DNA of 64,000 bases, taken from Yarrowia lipolytica (Eukaryota; Ascomycota; Dipodascomycetes; Dipodascales). The notes under the pieces were generated by a model. That model worked only from the letters and a program-made list of their open reading frames with translations. It was not told the DNA's origin and ran no database searches. This document shows, in pieces, positions 32,837-42,925 of this stretch. Where the stretch lies: the NCBI RefSeq assembly GCF_001761485.1, contig NC_090773.1:3534001-3598000 (forward strand), in the 5' to 3' direction. Within the stretch, counting starts at the first letter, position 1; the number at the start of each line of letters is the position of its first letter. A program made the translations under genes and the position numbers.

Positions 32837-35701
32837 ATGTGCTTCAAAACATGGCATGATAACATAGAGGAAAACGACATGTCTGATGATTTACGCCCGT
32901 ATCAATTGGACCGGCCGGCCAACCAAACAGGTCGGCCTCAGCCTCTCGGCCCTGGCGACTCACCCACCGTGTCTCCCACAAATGGTACAAAACCAGCGGG
33001 GTCCAAGCGCAATTTAATACCCGCGACAGAGAGATCATTTTTGACCGTGTCAAACACAATTGGAGCGAGCGCCTCTTCCAACATGACCTTTGATGTCCAG
33101 AGACAGACCATAGCATACACTGCCGGTACAGGCGCAGTTCTGGGTCACTACAGCACGTCTTTGGGTCTCAAACAACGGTACTTTTGTTTGAGGAACACAG
33201 ATCAGCTCAATGCGTCTTTTGAAGCGTTCCAAATCACAGCTACGCGAGACAGCTACGGGTTTTCATCACAGACACAGTATTTGGGAGCGTCGGAAGAATC
33301 TCCGGTGGATGCTTCGCCTCCTAAAATGCCTTCTCCTGTGAAAGAACGCGCCAAGAGTGCTACTGCTGTGGCTATCAGACCAGATGGGCGCCTATTGGCA
33401 TTGGGAGAAACCGGGCACAGTCCCAAGATTTCGATTTTCAGCACAGCACCGGATTCTGATTCCAGTTGTCCGGTTGCAGTGATCACTCAGCACTCTTTTG
33501 GAGTACGGTTCCTGCGATGGTCCCCTTGCGGGACATTTCTGGCCTCTTTGGGAACCCTAAATGACGGTTATCTTCACATTTGGCATGTCCAGGACAAGGG
33601 TGTACGTCTACATTCGTCCAACAAATGCATATCCCAGGTGGAAGACATGCGGTGGCTCTCGGACAAGATTCTTATCACTGTTGGAGATCACCATGTCCGG
33701 GTATGGAAGGTAGAGGATAAGGAAGGAGGGCTTCAGAACATTCAGGTTCTGTCGGGCCGAAATCCTGTGATGGGATTGGTCAACAATGTCACCTGCACCT
33801 CCGTATGTCCCATTAATCAGCTCGAGGCTGTCATTGGAAGTAAGGAGGGGCTAGTGGCAGTCTTGAATGTATCTGAAGAGACTCCCAAGCTTACTATCCG
33901 TTGGCAGAGGCTATCTCCCGTTTCTGCTGTGTGTATGAACTCAGATGGTGAGATATGTATGGCATTTGGAGGTAAGATTGCAGTGGTTTCTCTCGATGAG
34001 GTGTTCCAAGAAGAAGGGGAGGACTTTGGGCCTATTGGAACCGAAGTTCAGCAATCGCCCATTGTTTCCCTGGCCGAGTTTGGGTCTCGTTTGGTCTGTC
34101 TTGATTCCAATCGAGATATTTCGCTGATTCAGGACATGAAGTCGCAAAGCATTGTGCAGGGTCAGCAAGGAATCATCAAGGGCTTGACTCTAGGCATGTC
34201 ACAGGTCTTTTGGACTGCTGATAGGGTCACCTGTGATGACACAAGCATCAAACCTGAGCTTGGAAAGTTGAACGATGAATCGGACAACGAAATCTCGCAT
34301 GCTCTGAGTCTTGGGTCAGACGTGGCTATCGGCGATAGAAGCGGAAGACTTAGTCTTTATAACGAAGGTTCTTGCAAGTTCTCCACACAAGCGCACCAGG
34401 CAGATATCACTGGTATGGCGTTTCATGACGGAACTTTGTTTACTTGTTCGCGAGATCGTACAGTGCAGGTCTTCTTGGTATCGCATTCATCCATGGAACT
34501 CCAGCAAACGATTGTGGGTCATACCGCGAATATTCTGAAGCTCGTTGTGGCGGATCAGCGGCTGTATTCGTGCTCTGCAGATCGCTCTATCGGCGTCCAT
34601 GCTCTCACTGGTGGCGTTTGGGCCCCCCTCAAGTCCATCAGTCTCAAGAGCTCGCCTCTAGATGTCATTCTTGTCGACAACGAGCTGATTGTCATCTGTT
34701 CTGATAAGCAGGTGTATGTTTATCGAACGGACAAGTGTGAGTTGGTGCGTAACTACAAGTGCGCCAACTCTCGTGGCGACGGGCTGAGTGTGACTCGAAT
34801 CGTTTTGGGCAAGTTTCAGCACGGGGGAATAAAGAAGGACATTCTAGTAGGTGTGTGCACGGACAAGTCTCTTCGGTTGTTCGATCATGCTACAGGCGCT
34901 CTTCTAGCGTCCGAATGGGGTCATTCAGACGGCGTCTCGGGACTCATTTTAAAACCCCAGAGTGCTGTGTCTGCCGAGGTTGTCACATCTGGAGCGGATG
35001 GGTGTTTGTTCGTGTGGAAGCTGTCTCCATGGGTTGAGTCTGCTGTTGTATCGGGCTCTGCTGCATTAAGCACTTCTCCTGTGGCTCGAAAGGTCATCCC
35101 CAAGCTTGAGCTGTCTTCCATTGCGCGTGAGAACAACCTTGATACACCCAACTCGCCGGTCCTCAGACCTTCACCACTGAGAAAAAGTGCAGTTGACAGC
35201 AACGGGTCCCCTATGACCCGCACGGCAGGCAGACCTTCGTTCCGCAGCAAAGAGACTCCTTCACCTGTTCGAAATGAGCGTCCGATGTCCCCGGCCAGAC
35301 CCAAGAGTCCCACCAGAGTCAGCAATGTCGCTATTATGGGCGACAAAAGTCCTAGCAGGATGGGCTCTTCTGGAAGTTCGAGAGGCATCAGCAGTGGTAG
35401 TCCCAGGGCAGGAAACGTTTCTATCGATACCATGAAGACTGACCTTTGCGTAAGACTGAAGAGGTTCCGAGGCGAGTTTGATAGCAAGGACGACCGAGAG
35501 AAGGACTACAGTGCCCTTCAGGAAGAGCTCGAAGCTACATTGGCCCTTTTGAGGGGCGGCACCGGCCTTCCAAAGGCAGAAACCAATCTTCCGTCCGCAA
35601 CATGCACAACCCCTGCTATGGATATGGAGACGATTGTTCGAGAGTTTGGTGACAAGATTTACTCTTTGCTGGAGGACAAAATGAAGGGCGGGGGTGAGTG
35701 A
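32837..35701 (+). CDS. WD40-repeat protein of the MABP1/WDR62 family
   Basis: In animals MABP1 and WDR62 are scaffolds for JNK signalling and spindle poles; the fungal role is not known to me. The product is 954 residues from the ATG at 32837, or 940 if the second ATG at 32879 (MSDDLRPY) is used, which looks more natural. Two WD40 propellers follow: the first opens with the family-like TIGASASSNMTFDVQRQTIAY and has KSATAVAIRPDGRLLALGETG, and RHV-type VGDHHVRVWKVE; the second includes HQADITGMAFHDGTLFTCSRD. The C-terminal quarter is Ser/Pro/Arg-rich with many SP sites (KSPTR, PSPVR) and ends in a predicted short coiled coil. Assignment rests on the order of N-terminal blocks. Confidence 0.75.
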   Translation: MCFKTWHDNIEENDMSDDLRPYQLDRPANQTGRPQPLGPGDSPTVSPTNGTKPAGSKRNLIPATERSFLTVSNTIGASASSNMTFDVQRQTIAYTAGTGAVLGHYSTSLGLKQRYFCLRNTDQLNASFEAFQITATRDSYGFSSQTQYLGASEESPVDASPPKMPSPVKERAKSATAVAIRPDGRLLALGETGHSPKISIFSTAPDSDSSCPVAVITQHSFGVRFLRWSPCGTFLASLGTLNDGYLHIWHVQDKGVRLHSSNKCISQVEDMRWLSDKILITVGDHHVRVWKVEDKEGGLQNIQVLSGRNPVMGLVNNVTCTSVCPINQLEAVIGSKEGLVAVLNVSEETPKLTIRWQRLSPVSAVCMNSDGEICMAFGGKIAVVSLDEVFQEEGEDFGPIGTEVQQSPIVSLAEFGSRLVCLDSNRDISLIQDMKSQSIVQGQQGIIKGLTLGMSQVFWTADRVTCDDTSIKPELGKLNDESDNEISHALSLGSDVAIGDRSGRLSLYNEGSCKFSTQAHQADITGMAFHDGTLFTCSRDRTVQVFLVSHSSMELQQTIVGHTANILKLVVADQRLYSCSADRSIGVHALTGGVWAPLKSISLKSSPLDVILVDNELIVICSDKQVYVYRTDKCELVRNYKCANSRGDGLSVTRIVLGKFQHGGIKKDILVGVCTDKSLRLFDHATGALLASEWGHSDGVSGLILKPQSAVSAEVVTSGADGCLFVWKLSPWVESAVVSGSAALSTSPVARKVIPKLELSSIARENNLDTPNSPVLRPSPLRKSAVDSNGSPMTRTAGRPSFRSKETPSPVRNERPMSPARPKSPTRVSNVAIMGDKSPSRMGSSGSSRGISSGSPRAGNVSIDTMKTDLCVRLKRFRGEFDSKDDREKDYSALQEELEATLALLRGGTGLPKAETNLPSATCTTPAMDMETIVREFGDKIYSLLEDKMKGGGE

Positions 35702-36329
35702 GAACTCCGGGTGCTAGCTCTGAATGGCAGCGCTGTCTAATTTATTAACGCAATGAAAATATTTATTAACTACCTGGTTCCAATGGGCTTCTTGCTGGGG
35801 TCAGTATAAGGTCCTGGGCAGTGTTTCATGTGTTCCACCAGTTGGTCACCAGAGAGATTCAGTTTGTGGTAACCGCAGTAGTATACTGTGTTGGGCATGG
35901 ACATGTTGGTATTTGTGGAGCGAAAGGATGAGATTCATGTTGCTTGTGGACCTGTTTCCCAAATATATATAATTCTGGAGCTGAGGCTGATTGTGTGCAT
36001 ATTATCGCTTGTGTTTACAGCAACAGCCTCATATGGTGTACAAGCAGCATCATGTGATGTACGGAGAGCCTCAAATGGCATGCCTCACATGGTGTGATGT
36101 ACATACAACTACAGTAGTTGGTTATCGTCAATTCGTGCCTTGCTGGTGAATGCAGTCTCGTACGACGCCTTTCTCATTACTTAATACTCTATTATAATCA
36201 AAGACAATATATACTATTTACGATATGCTGGGCCCGATTGTCTCTCATGGGCGCGCCTTGTTGGTTTTATGTCAGTAGCTGACACTACGTTTGTACGCAA
36301 CGCAGTTTGGATACCACCACTTGCAGTGG
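35702..36329. other. Spacer between convergent 3' ends
   Basis: 628 bases between the WD40 gene and the NDUFAF2-like gene. It has AT-rich poly(A)-like tracts and a tacatacaactacagtag tract near 36100. No gene is seen. Confidence 0.5.
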
Positions 36330-37043
36330 TTATCCTCTTCTTCTCACAGCCGCCTTGGGGGTCCATTCTGCGGGCTTACCGGAGTCGTCTCGCTCCTTCT
36401 CCACGTAGTCCATCTTCAGGTCATGGTCTCGTTGGCGTCCTCCGTCAGCAAGAACGGTATCGGGACCATTCTCGGGGTAATGCTTGATGATATCTTCCAC
36501 CTCAATTGCAGCCATATTGGGAACACGTGGAGGTGCGGGGGCTGCCTGTTGAGGCACCTTCTCGAACACCTGGGCCATCTCAGCCAGCTCAGCCTCAGTG
36601 AAGGTAGGTTTGAGTTGGTCCTCCAACGACATGTCTCTCGACTCGTCGGCGTTTTCGGCTGTCTTGAGAGGAATCTCTTTCCACTTGGCCTCATAGGCTG
36701 CAATCTTGGCCTGTAGAAGCTCTTGTCGTTGTTTGTCTGCAATCAGCTCTTCGAGAGTAGGGTGATGAGGTCGGGTGAACCGCAGCCACTGGACCCATTG
36801 AGGGGGGATTTTGTGGTCCACTAGCGACAGATCGGGCTTTGCAGGCTCGACAATGCGTCTATATCGGCCGGGGTTGTTGACGTTCTTGAACTCCCAGTAC
36901 GAGTTTCCGTCCAGATCATAGCCCACAAAGTACTTGGACTTGAAGGGCATATTTTGGATGCCCCGCCACTTGTGGTAGATCCGCTTCCATTTGGGCACCT
37001 TGTCGGCAATGGGGTTGAATCGCAACACCGGAGTAGGGATCAT
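36330..37043 (-). CDS. Complex I assembly factor, NDUFAF2/N7BML-like (NDUFA12 family)
   Basis: NDUFAF2 (B17.2L) helps assemble mitochondrial NADH:ubiquinone oxidoreductase. The 237-residue product carries the NDUFA12-family signature KSKYFVGYDLDGNSYWEF, then RRIVEPAKPDLS and KIPPQWVQWLRFTRPHHPTLEEL, in the order seen in NDUFAF2. The second half is charged and probably disordered, which also fits the assembly factor more than the structural subunit NDUFA12. The presence of a complex I factor fits Yarrowia, which keeps complex I; S. cerevisiae has none. The start is the only ATG near the conserved block. Confidence 0.8.
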   Translation of the reverse strand: MIPTPVLRFNPIADKVPKWKRIYHKWRGIQNMPFKSKYFVGYDLDGNSYWEFKNVNNPGRYRRIVEPAKPDLSLVDHKIPPQWVQWLRFTRPHHPTLEELIADKQRQELLQAKIAAYEAKWKEIPLKTAENADESRDMSLEDQLKPTFTEAELAEMAQVFEKVPQQAAPAPPRVPNMAAIEVEDIIKHYPENGPDTVLADGGRQRDHDLKMDYVEKERDDSGKPAEWTPKAAVRRRG

Positions 37044-37705
37044 TTGGGGGGGATTGAAGGGCTGGCCGTGTAATTAGGGTGTGTAGAGCTTACCAAAATA
37101 TTTAAAGTGCGGTTAGTGGGAGGTGCATGTTAATCACGTGCCTAGTACTTGAAGTACCCCAAGGAATAGACCCTGAAAAGAGCTTATAGCATTACTTTCC
37201 CAACTTTTTGATACGTCTAGGACATGAATTCCAAGAGTTCAAACAATCTATAACCGTTAGCATCTCAACTAAAACAGTATCGGACTGCTTCTTGGTTGTT
37301 GAGCGACAGCTGATATGATATGAGATTGAGACGCATCTGCAGCGCTCCTGACACACCTCTGTGGTAAGACCTGAATCTCTCAGTATCTCTACACGTCCCA
37401 TGTACAATAAATACATATGCTGTAATCTTGTTACAGCCATCACATGGACATAACGTTCCACTACGACCTCTCAGTATAACGCCTCCATGTGCTTGCTCCC
37501 CCACAAAGTTTATCGTACATTTGCTGTGTGGGTGGTTCCAAATTTTGGCCCGTCGTGCCCAAAAATATCGACTCAACACTAGCGCGCCGGAAGACACACC
37601 TACAAAAAGCGCCCTAGCCCTCACCAATAAGGCAACGTTTCTGGACTATCATCTTCTTTCCAATCACAAAACAAAGGTGATTGCCACTTGCCTTTCTTCA
37701 AACCC
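37044..37705. promoter_or_regulatory. Divergent promoter region, NDUFAF2-like and YPT35-like genes
   Basis: 662 bases between two divergent starts, with a CACGTG at 37135-37140 about 95 bases upstream of the NDUFAF2-like ATG. A GTAAGC with a distant CTAAT and CAG occurs in the leader, but splicing there would not add coding sequence. Confidence 0.5.
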
Positions 37706-38377
37706 ATGGCATCATCCCGAACATCTTCAGTGGCCAGTACTAAGCGGCCAGCTATTTCTTTCAGAGACATGGACGTTACCAGTGGCAGCATAGGCCGCAA
37801 ATCCAACGTGTGGAAGGTCGGGCGGACCTACGGCGTGGGCGACATTGACTCGCTAACACAAGTGACCCCCATTCCGGTGTTCACGCCTATTCCGGTAGGC
37901 CCTATCCGAATCGTCGATAATACCAACGATGAATACAGCATGGTCTACGGAGGGGAGGATTACGACACGATAAATGAAAACGGTCGGCCTGAGCCGCGGG
38001 ATGAGCATGTCCCACAGGGAGTCTTGCCGGTTTGGGCAGCAGATGTCAATATTCCAGAATACAACATTGTTGCAGGAGATAGCAAGGCGGGTGCATATGT
38101 GTCGTGGACAATTGTGGTGGAGACAAAGTATGGAGGTCGTATTATTTTGCGACGGCGGTTCTCAGAGATTTACGAGATGCGGGAGGCTCTCAAGCAGGAG
38201 TTCCCGCAACACAAGATGGAGATTCCCCAACTGCCTGCCAAGTCCATGTTTCAGCATTTCAACAAGACGTTTTTACAGAGCCGACGGCGTGGACTCGAGT
38301 ACTTTTTCCAGTGCGTTTTTCTAAACCCGCTTTTTGCGTCATCCAAAGTGTTGAAGGAGTTTGCTGAGACGAAGTGA
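37706..38377 (+). CDS. YPT35: PX-domain protein, Ypt35-like
   Basis: PX domains bind phosphoinositides, usually PI3P on endosomes and vacuoles. Yeast Ypt35 is a PX adaptor that recruits Vps13 to endosomes and vacuoles. The product is 223 residues from the ATG at 37706 (yeast 214). A disordered N-half precedes a PX domain (about 118-223) with VSWTIVVETKYGGRIILRRR, the basic RRRFSEIYEMREAL lipid-binding helix, and IPQLPAKS. The C-terminus RRRGLEYFFQCVFLNP matches the end of Ypt35. A PxP-like Vps13-binding motif is expected in the N-part, but I cannot place it confidently. Confidence 0.78.
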   Translation: MASSRTSSVASTKRPAISFRDMDVTSGSIGRKSNVWKVGRTYGVGDIDSLTQVTPIPVFTPIPVGPIRIVDNTNDEYSMVYGGEDYDTINENGRPEPRDEHVPQGVLPVWAADVNIPEYNIVAGDSKAGAYVSWTIVVETKYGGRIILRRRFSEIYEMREALKQEFPQHKMEIPQLPAKSMFQHFNKTFLQSRRRGLEYFFQCVFLNPLFASSKVLKEFAETK

Positions 38378-38701
38378 TAGATAGTCGGGTAAGTTGGGAC
38401 AGAACCTGGATAGAGAGATTTATAGGATCATTATATTTGCATTTTCACAGACGGTGTGATGTCTAGCTACGTACAATACTGTACATACTGTACACTGTTC
38501 TGCACTGGGGGTACAGATCTGGGGCTGTGGTTGCCTCATTATCCAACACTGTGAGTGATCAACTGACTCTACTAACTACGAACGAGCATTCTGTTAACAA
38601 TAGTAGTAACAGTAGCACCAAGCAGTTGATAGTTCAGTGTGCCGGTATTTGTTCTGTATGTACTCACTCGCACAAGTACAGTATCTGCAGGTATTGTATG
38701 A

Positions 38702-38723
38702 CACTACAGTATGTACTGTAGTG
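38702..38723. repeat. GTAC-rich inverted repeat
   Basis: Arms cactacag and ctgtagtg flank tatgta. It belongs to the same family of spacer palindromes as 3782-3811. Confidence 0.75.
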
Positions 38724-39289
38724 CTTGCACTCTACTGAACCGGTACACTGTAACTTCGCTTCAGTCATATTCCCCCTACAGTAGTCCACCCTCATGTTTC
38801 ATTTCGGATTAACTGGAGAGACTAAAAAACTGCCTTTGGTAGCACGCAAAAATTCCGACGCCGTCCTGGGCATGTGAGCGTTTGTCATGTGCGTCTAAAA
38901 TGGGGTATGGTACAGCCGTGCAATGGCCCGGTCTAGACTGTGCCATGTGGGAGAAAGACATGGATTAGGGTGTTTTTTCGGGTCAACTTTATCACGTGAT
39001 GGTGTTTTGATTGTTAGCCCGATAGGTCTGTATAATCCGTTTTTCGCAGCAGCCAGTACATGGTACGTACGAGCTTGTACTTCTGTAACACTAGGAAGTG
39101 TAACATGATCGACTTATACCAGTATGTACTTGTACAGTGTGACGCAGAGCTTACGGAAGAGTCCGGAACAACTACTTGTAGCATGTGGTTCGAAATGAGA
39201 CATGGACCTCATCGGATAACCACAGCGTCGGGTAGGTCGATTTGTAAACAACTTTGAATATATGCGTTAGACTGCGCTCGTCTTGTAGC

Positions 39290-39296
39290 TTACTAA
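39290..39296 (+). promoter_or_regulatory. Yap1-type site upstream of TRR1
   Basis: TTACTAA is the classic Yap1 response element. It lies about 495 bases before the TRR1 ATG, and TRR1 is a standard Yap1 oxidative-stress target in yeasts. A single 7-base match is modest evidence. Confidence 0.45.
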
Positions 39297-39791
39297 CTTC
39301 CTCTTATCACCTCGGGTCTTCTGTCGGCTTCTGTTGCGTCTAGACTGGTCCAGATCAGAGGCGCATTGTGTCAGCTCGTCTGAACTTTGCTTTGGTTATC
39401 TGATGTGGTCTAGACTTTGGGGAGTAGAGAGTCTTCAGTACGTGACATGGTGGGTATATTGCTTGAAAATCATACTGACAAATGTATTGAGAGCAACTTA
39501 TCGCCTGGGTGGCAAAAAAAACCACCGTCACCTCATACATTTACTCTACACACAGTCACTCTCGTACTCGGCTTAGACCCCTTACAAATCACAAACTCTA
39601 AGTTTGTGCGTGAAAAACGTTGCGCCAGACTTTCTCAAACACTACTTATACACTTGCGTGCCCAGAAGCAAGCCACGACATTTACAATTTCCATCTTTCG
39701 ACGATTCACCCGATTTGGAGCCCTATTGCCCATATCTGCAACCGCAATTGAACACTCCAAGCCCTCTTTCTCCACCACAGCTCAATCCAGA

Positions 39792-40751
39792 ATGACCCAC
39801 AGCCCAGTTGTTATCATCGGTTCCGGCCCCGCCGCCCACACCGCTGCCATCTACCTTTCTCGAGCCGAGATCAAGCCCACTCTCTACGAGGGAATGATGG
39901 CCAACGGCATTGCTGCCGGCGGTCAGCTCACCACTACCACTGAGATTGAGAACTTCCCCGGCTTCCCCGACGGAATCATGGGCTCCCAGCTCATGGAGGA
40001 CATGCGAAAGCAGTCCATCCGATTCGGCACCGAGATCATCACCGAGACCGTCTCCAAGGTCGATCTGTCCCAGCGACCCTTCAAGTACTGGACCGAGTTC
40101 AATGAGGACGAGGAGCCCCACACTGCCGACGCCATTATTCTTGCCACTGGTGCCTCTGCCAAGCGACTCTCTCTGCCCGGTGAGGACCAGTACTGGCAGC
40201 AGGGTATCTCTGCCTGCGCTGTCTGTGACGGTGCTGTCCCCATTTTCCGAAACAAGCCTCTCGCCGTTGTCGGAGGAGGAGACTCTGCCGCTGAGGAGGC
40301 CCTCTTCCTCACCAAGTACGGCTCCAAGGTCTACGTCATTGTCCGAAAGGACAAGCTGCGAGCTTCCGCCGTTATGGCCAAGCGACTGGCCTCCCACCCC
40401 AAGGTCGAGATTCTCTTCAACCACGTGTCCATCGAGGCCAAGGGAGACGGCAAGCTGCTGAACGCCCTGGAGATCGAGAACACCCTGACCGGCGAGAAGC
40501 GAGACCTCGAGGTCAACGGTCTGTTCTACGCCATTGGTCACATCCCCGCCACCTCCATCGTCAAGGGCCAGGTCGAGACCGACGAGGAAGGCTATGTTGT
40601 TACCGTCCCCGGTACCGCCAACACCTCCGTCAAGGGTGTCTTTGCCGCTGGTGATGTCCAGGACAAGCGATACCGACAGGCCATTACCTCTGCTGGTACC
40701 GGCTGCATGGCTGCTCTCGACTGTGAGAAGCTGCTTGCTGAGGAGGAATAG
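39792..40751 (+). CDS. TRR1: Thioredoxin reductase
   Basis: Trr1 reduces thioredoxin with NADPH and FAD. The product is 319 residues from the ATG at 39792, exactly the length of yeast Trr1. It has the FAD motif [20 protein letters not shown], the redox-active CAVC pair within [12 protein letters not shown], the NADPH motif [15 protein letters not shown] and the C-terminal [14 protein letters not shown]. Codons are very strongly biased to C-ending forms, which suggests high expression. The same frame stays open for 125 codons upstream, and the part next to the ATG looks like a mitochondrial presequence, so a second, organellar isoform is possible. A Yap1-type site lies upstream. Confidence 0.96.
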   Translation: MTHSPVVIIGSGPAAHTAAIYLSRAEIKPTLYEGMMANGIAAGGQLTTTTEIENFPGFPDGIMGSQLMEDMRKQSIRFGTEIITETVSKVDLSQRPFKYWTEFNEDEEPHTADAIILATGASAKRLSLPGEDQYWQQGISACAVCDGAVPIFRNKPLAVVGGGDSAAEEALFLTKYGSKVYVIVRKDKLRASAVMAKRLASHPKVEILFNHVSIEAKGDGKLLNALEIENTLTGEKRDLEVNGLFYAIGHIPATSIVKGQVETDEEGYVVTVPGTANTSVKGVFAAGDVQDKRYRQAITSAGTGCMAALDCEKLLAEEE

Positions 40752-41672
40752 ACGCTTTAGATGCTTATACTTCCGAGGAGTAATTAGACACATAGATAAT
40801 GAGATATGATTATGAATGAAGCTGACATTACAAACGTCCACAGTGTACATTGTAGAACAACTCTTAAAAAACATAACTTTTCAGTTTGTATCACGAGTAA
40901 GATGCATATGTGTTATGCCCCCCCGGAGATCTGGACGAGTAAACTGTTCGCAAAGCAAGTGACCTCGGGAACAAGTCTTGCAACGGTGTTAATACGATCT
41001 AATAGCCAGAGAGAGCTGTTATTTCGAATCTTCCCAAATGACGAAAGCGGATTCTCTCGTAAGTATGTGCATCATTCTTTAAACTGTCCTGACGCTGCTA
41101 ACGAATGTCACCTTGAGACATGTTGTCAAAGACACTTTCTGAGACTAACCCTTGAGGTTGAGACTCGTCCATAAAGTCGTTCACGTTTTTCAAGTATCTC
41201 CGACCATGCTTATCCTCCTGGCCACAACCCGAAGAGCACATTGGGCCCAAGTCTTCAAACCTGTGTCTGGCTCACCGAGCTTAGACCAGGGCACACAACT
41301 GAGCATTGCGTCCTTCACAATTTTCTAGTCGTATACATACCAGAAGATGGAGAAACGTGTACAGATCTGACTCAATGGTATTGCACTTGTTCTCGTATGG
41401 TACAGTACATATGGTCGTAATATACATCCTTCTGATTAGTAATACATTAACATACATCATCACAGCATCAAGATACGCCAGGGTCAGCGAAGGGAGCTGT
41501 TAAAACGCGTTCCATAATCCCCGGATATTGTTAGTCGTTCACCTGTGGCACAGTCGTGTCGATTCCTTACGCGTTCGTCACGCTCAACGTCGTCCACGTT
41601 CACTCCATTATACATTACAAAATTACCAACATCCTAGATTAGCAAGAGGAACCATAAATAACAAAATCAGAT
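40752..41672. other. Spacer between convergent TRR1 and CDC12
   Basis: 921 bases. The ORF at 40806-41174 overlaps the TRR1 3' UTR and has random codon use. No repeat or RNA gene is seen. Confidence 0.5.
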
Positions 41673-42925
41673 TTATCGCTTACCAGCCTTCATAGTCAAC
41701 TGCTCGACCTCCTGCTCCAGGGCTCTGATGCTAGCATGGGTCTGCTCGAGGTCCTTGTTGAGTCGATCTCGCTCGGCAATGAGATTTTGCTCCCACTGTC
41801 GGAATCGCTGCTCCTCCAGCTTTACCTGCTCAGTGAACATCTTTCGAAGAGCGTCCTCCTCCTCCTTGAACTTAGGGTTGTCGAATTTTCGCGGCCGGGC
41901 CTCGCCAAACTTTCTGGTCTCCATCTGTTGGGTTCGGTACGACTCGTAGTGCAGCTCCTCAGTGGAGGCTGTGAGGTCCAGCATGTGGGTTCGGATCAGG
42001 AGGTATCGCAACTTCTCAAAGTCACAGTGGTCCTCGTTCTCCACCTCGGCAACTCCCCACAGGTATTGTCGGCCCTTGACCACTCGACCATCAGGGGTCT
42101 CCACGTCCTTCTCAGAGGCAATGATGGAGTAGGGCATGGCGTCAATAAGCGACTTGGCGTGCTCAGCAGCTCGCTGGTCCTCCTCATCCACTGAGGGCTG
42201 GTAGATTCGAATGTTTTGCGCGATGATGGTGTCTCGAACTCGCTGCTTGAAGATAGCCAGCTCCTTGCGCGACAGTGTGTCAGCCTTGGCGATGACGGGG
42301 ATCAAGTTCACTCGAGAAGACAGCTTCTTCATGGCCTCAATGTCCAGGGGCTTGAGTCCGTGGCCAGTGGGTCGAATAAAGTAGATACACGCGTGGACTC
42401 GCATGTCAATCTTGCCGACACGGTTTGGTTGCTGTTCCTGACGCATGAAAGATTCATGCTGGTCGTCCAGAAATTCAACAATGGGCTGCCAAGAGTCTAG
42501 GTTGTTGACATTGTCACCGAATCCGGGAGTGTCGATCACGTTGAGTCGCACTCGGAATCCTCGCTCCTCCAGCTCGGCCTTGGTCACGTCGATCTCCACC
42601 GTCTTCTTGATGGGTCGCTTGAACCGCGTCTTGTTGTCTGTGTAGCTCTTGATGGATGTGGAGAAGAGGGTGTTAACGAAGGTGGTCTTTCCGAGACCAG
42701 ACTCGCCAGCCACCATAAGGGTGAAGGTAGCTCCACTCTTGGCCACAATCTTGTGTCTGTGTTAGTGGTGTATACAATGTCTCCACGTAGGACGAGTGAT
42801 AGCTCATAACCAGTGTATCCGTGTTTCTGAGCCCATAACCGGTTCACACTTCTCCATACTCACCGCTGGTTTGGCAGATTGGCCACGCCAATGCTCTGAA
42901 TAGCAGCCTGTGCTGTGGTCGCCAT
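41673..42925 (-). CDS. CDC12: Septin Cdc12, two exons
   Basis: Cdc12 is a core septin that forms the bud-neck filaments. Exon 1 (42864-42925) is 62 bases and encodes MATTAQAAIQSIGVANLPNQ plus two bases of Arg. Exon 2 is 41673-42756. The join through a 107-base intron gives RHKIVAKSG, the septin polybasic region, and a 381-residue product. The GTP-binding site GESGLGKT, the switch DTPGFGDN, AKADTL and the septin element WGVAEVENEDHCDF are intact. NVNN, FIRPTGHGLKP and EEQRFRQWEQNLIAERDRLN with the C-terminal coiled coil mark the Cdc12 branch rather than Cdc3, Cdc10 or Cdc11. Confidence 0.93.
42757..42863 (-). other. CDC12 intron
   Basis: 107 bases on the minus strand beginning GTGAGTATG and ending CTAACACAG. 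Its removal rebuilds the conserved NLPNQRHKIV segment of septins. Confidence 0.92.

Larger units (their letters stand above)
38378..39791. other. Spacer and leader upstream of TRR1
   Basis: 1.4 kb. It holds two GTAC-rich clusters (near 38466-38502 and 38655-38724), a CACGTG at 38993-38998 and a Yap1-type TTACTAA at 39290-39296. The last 345 bases are an open frame continuous with TRR1 (see findings). Confidence 0.6.

Noticed and set aside
37060-37100. Possible intron in the leader of the NDUFAF2-like gene
   Set aside because: The donor is GTAAGC rather than GTGAGT, the CTAAT-to-CAG distance is not the four bases seen elsewhere, and joining adds no coding sequence.
39723-40874. 383-codon ORF antisense to TRR1
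   Set aside because: It is the mirror of a gene with extreme C-ending codon bias, which removes stops on the other strand. The product is Leu/Gly/Val/Ser-rich low complexity.
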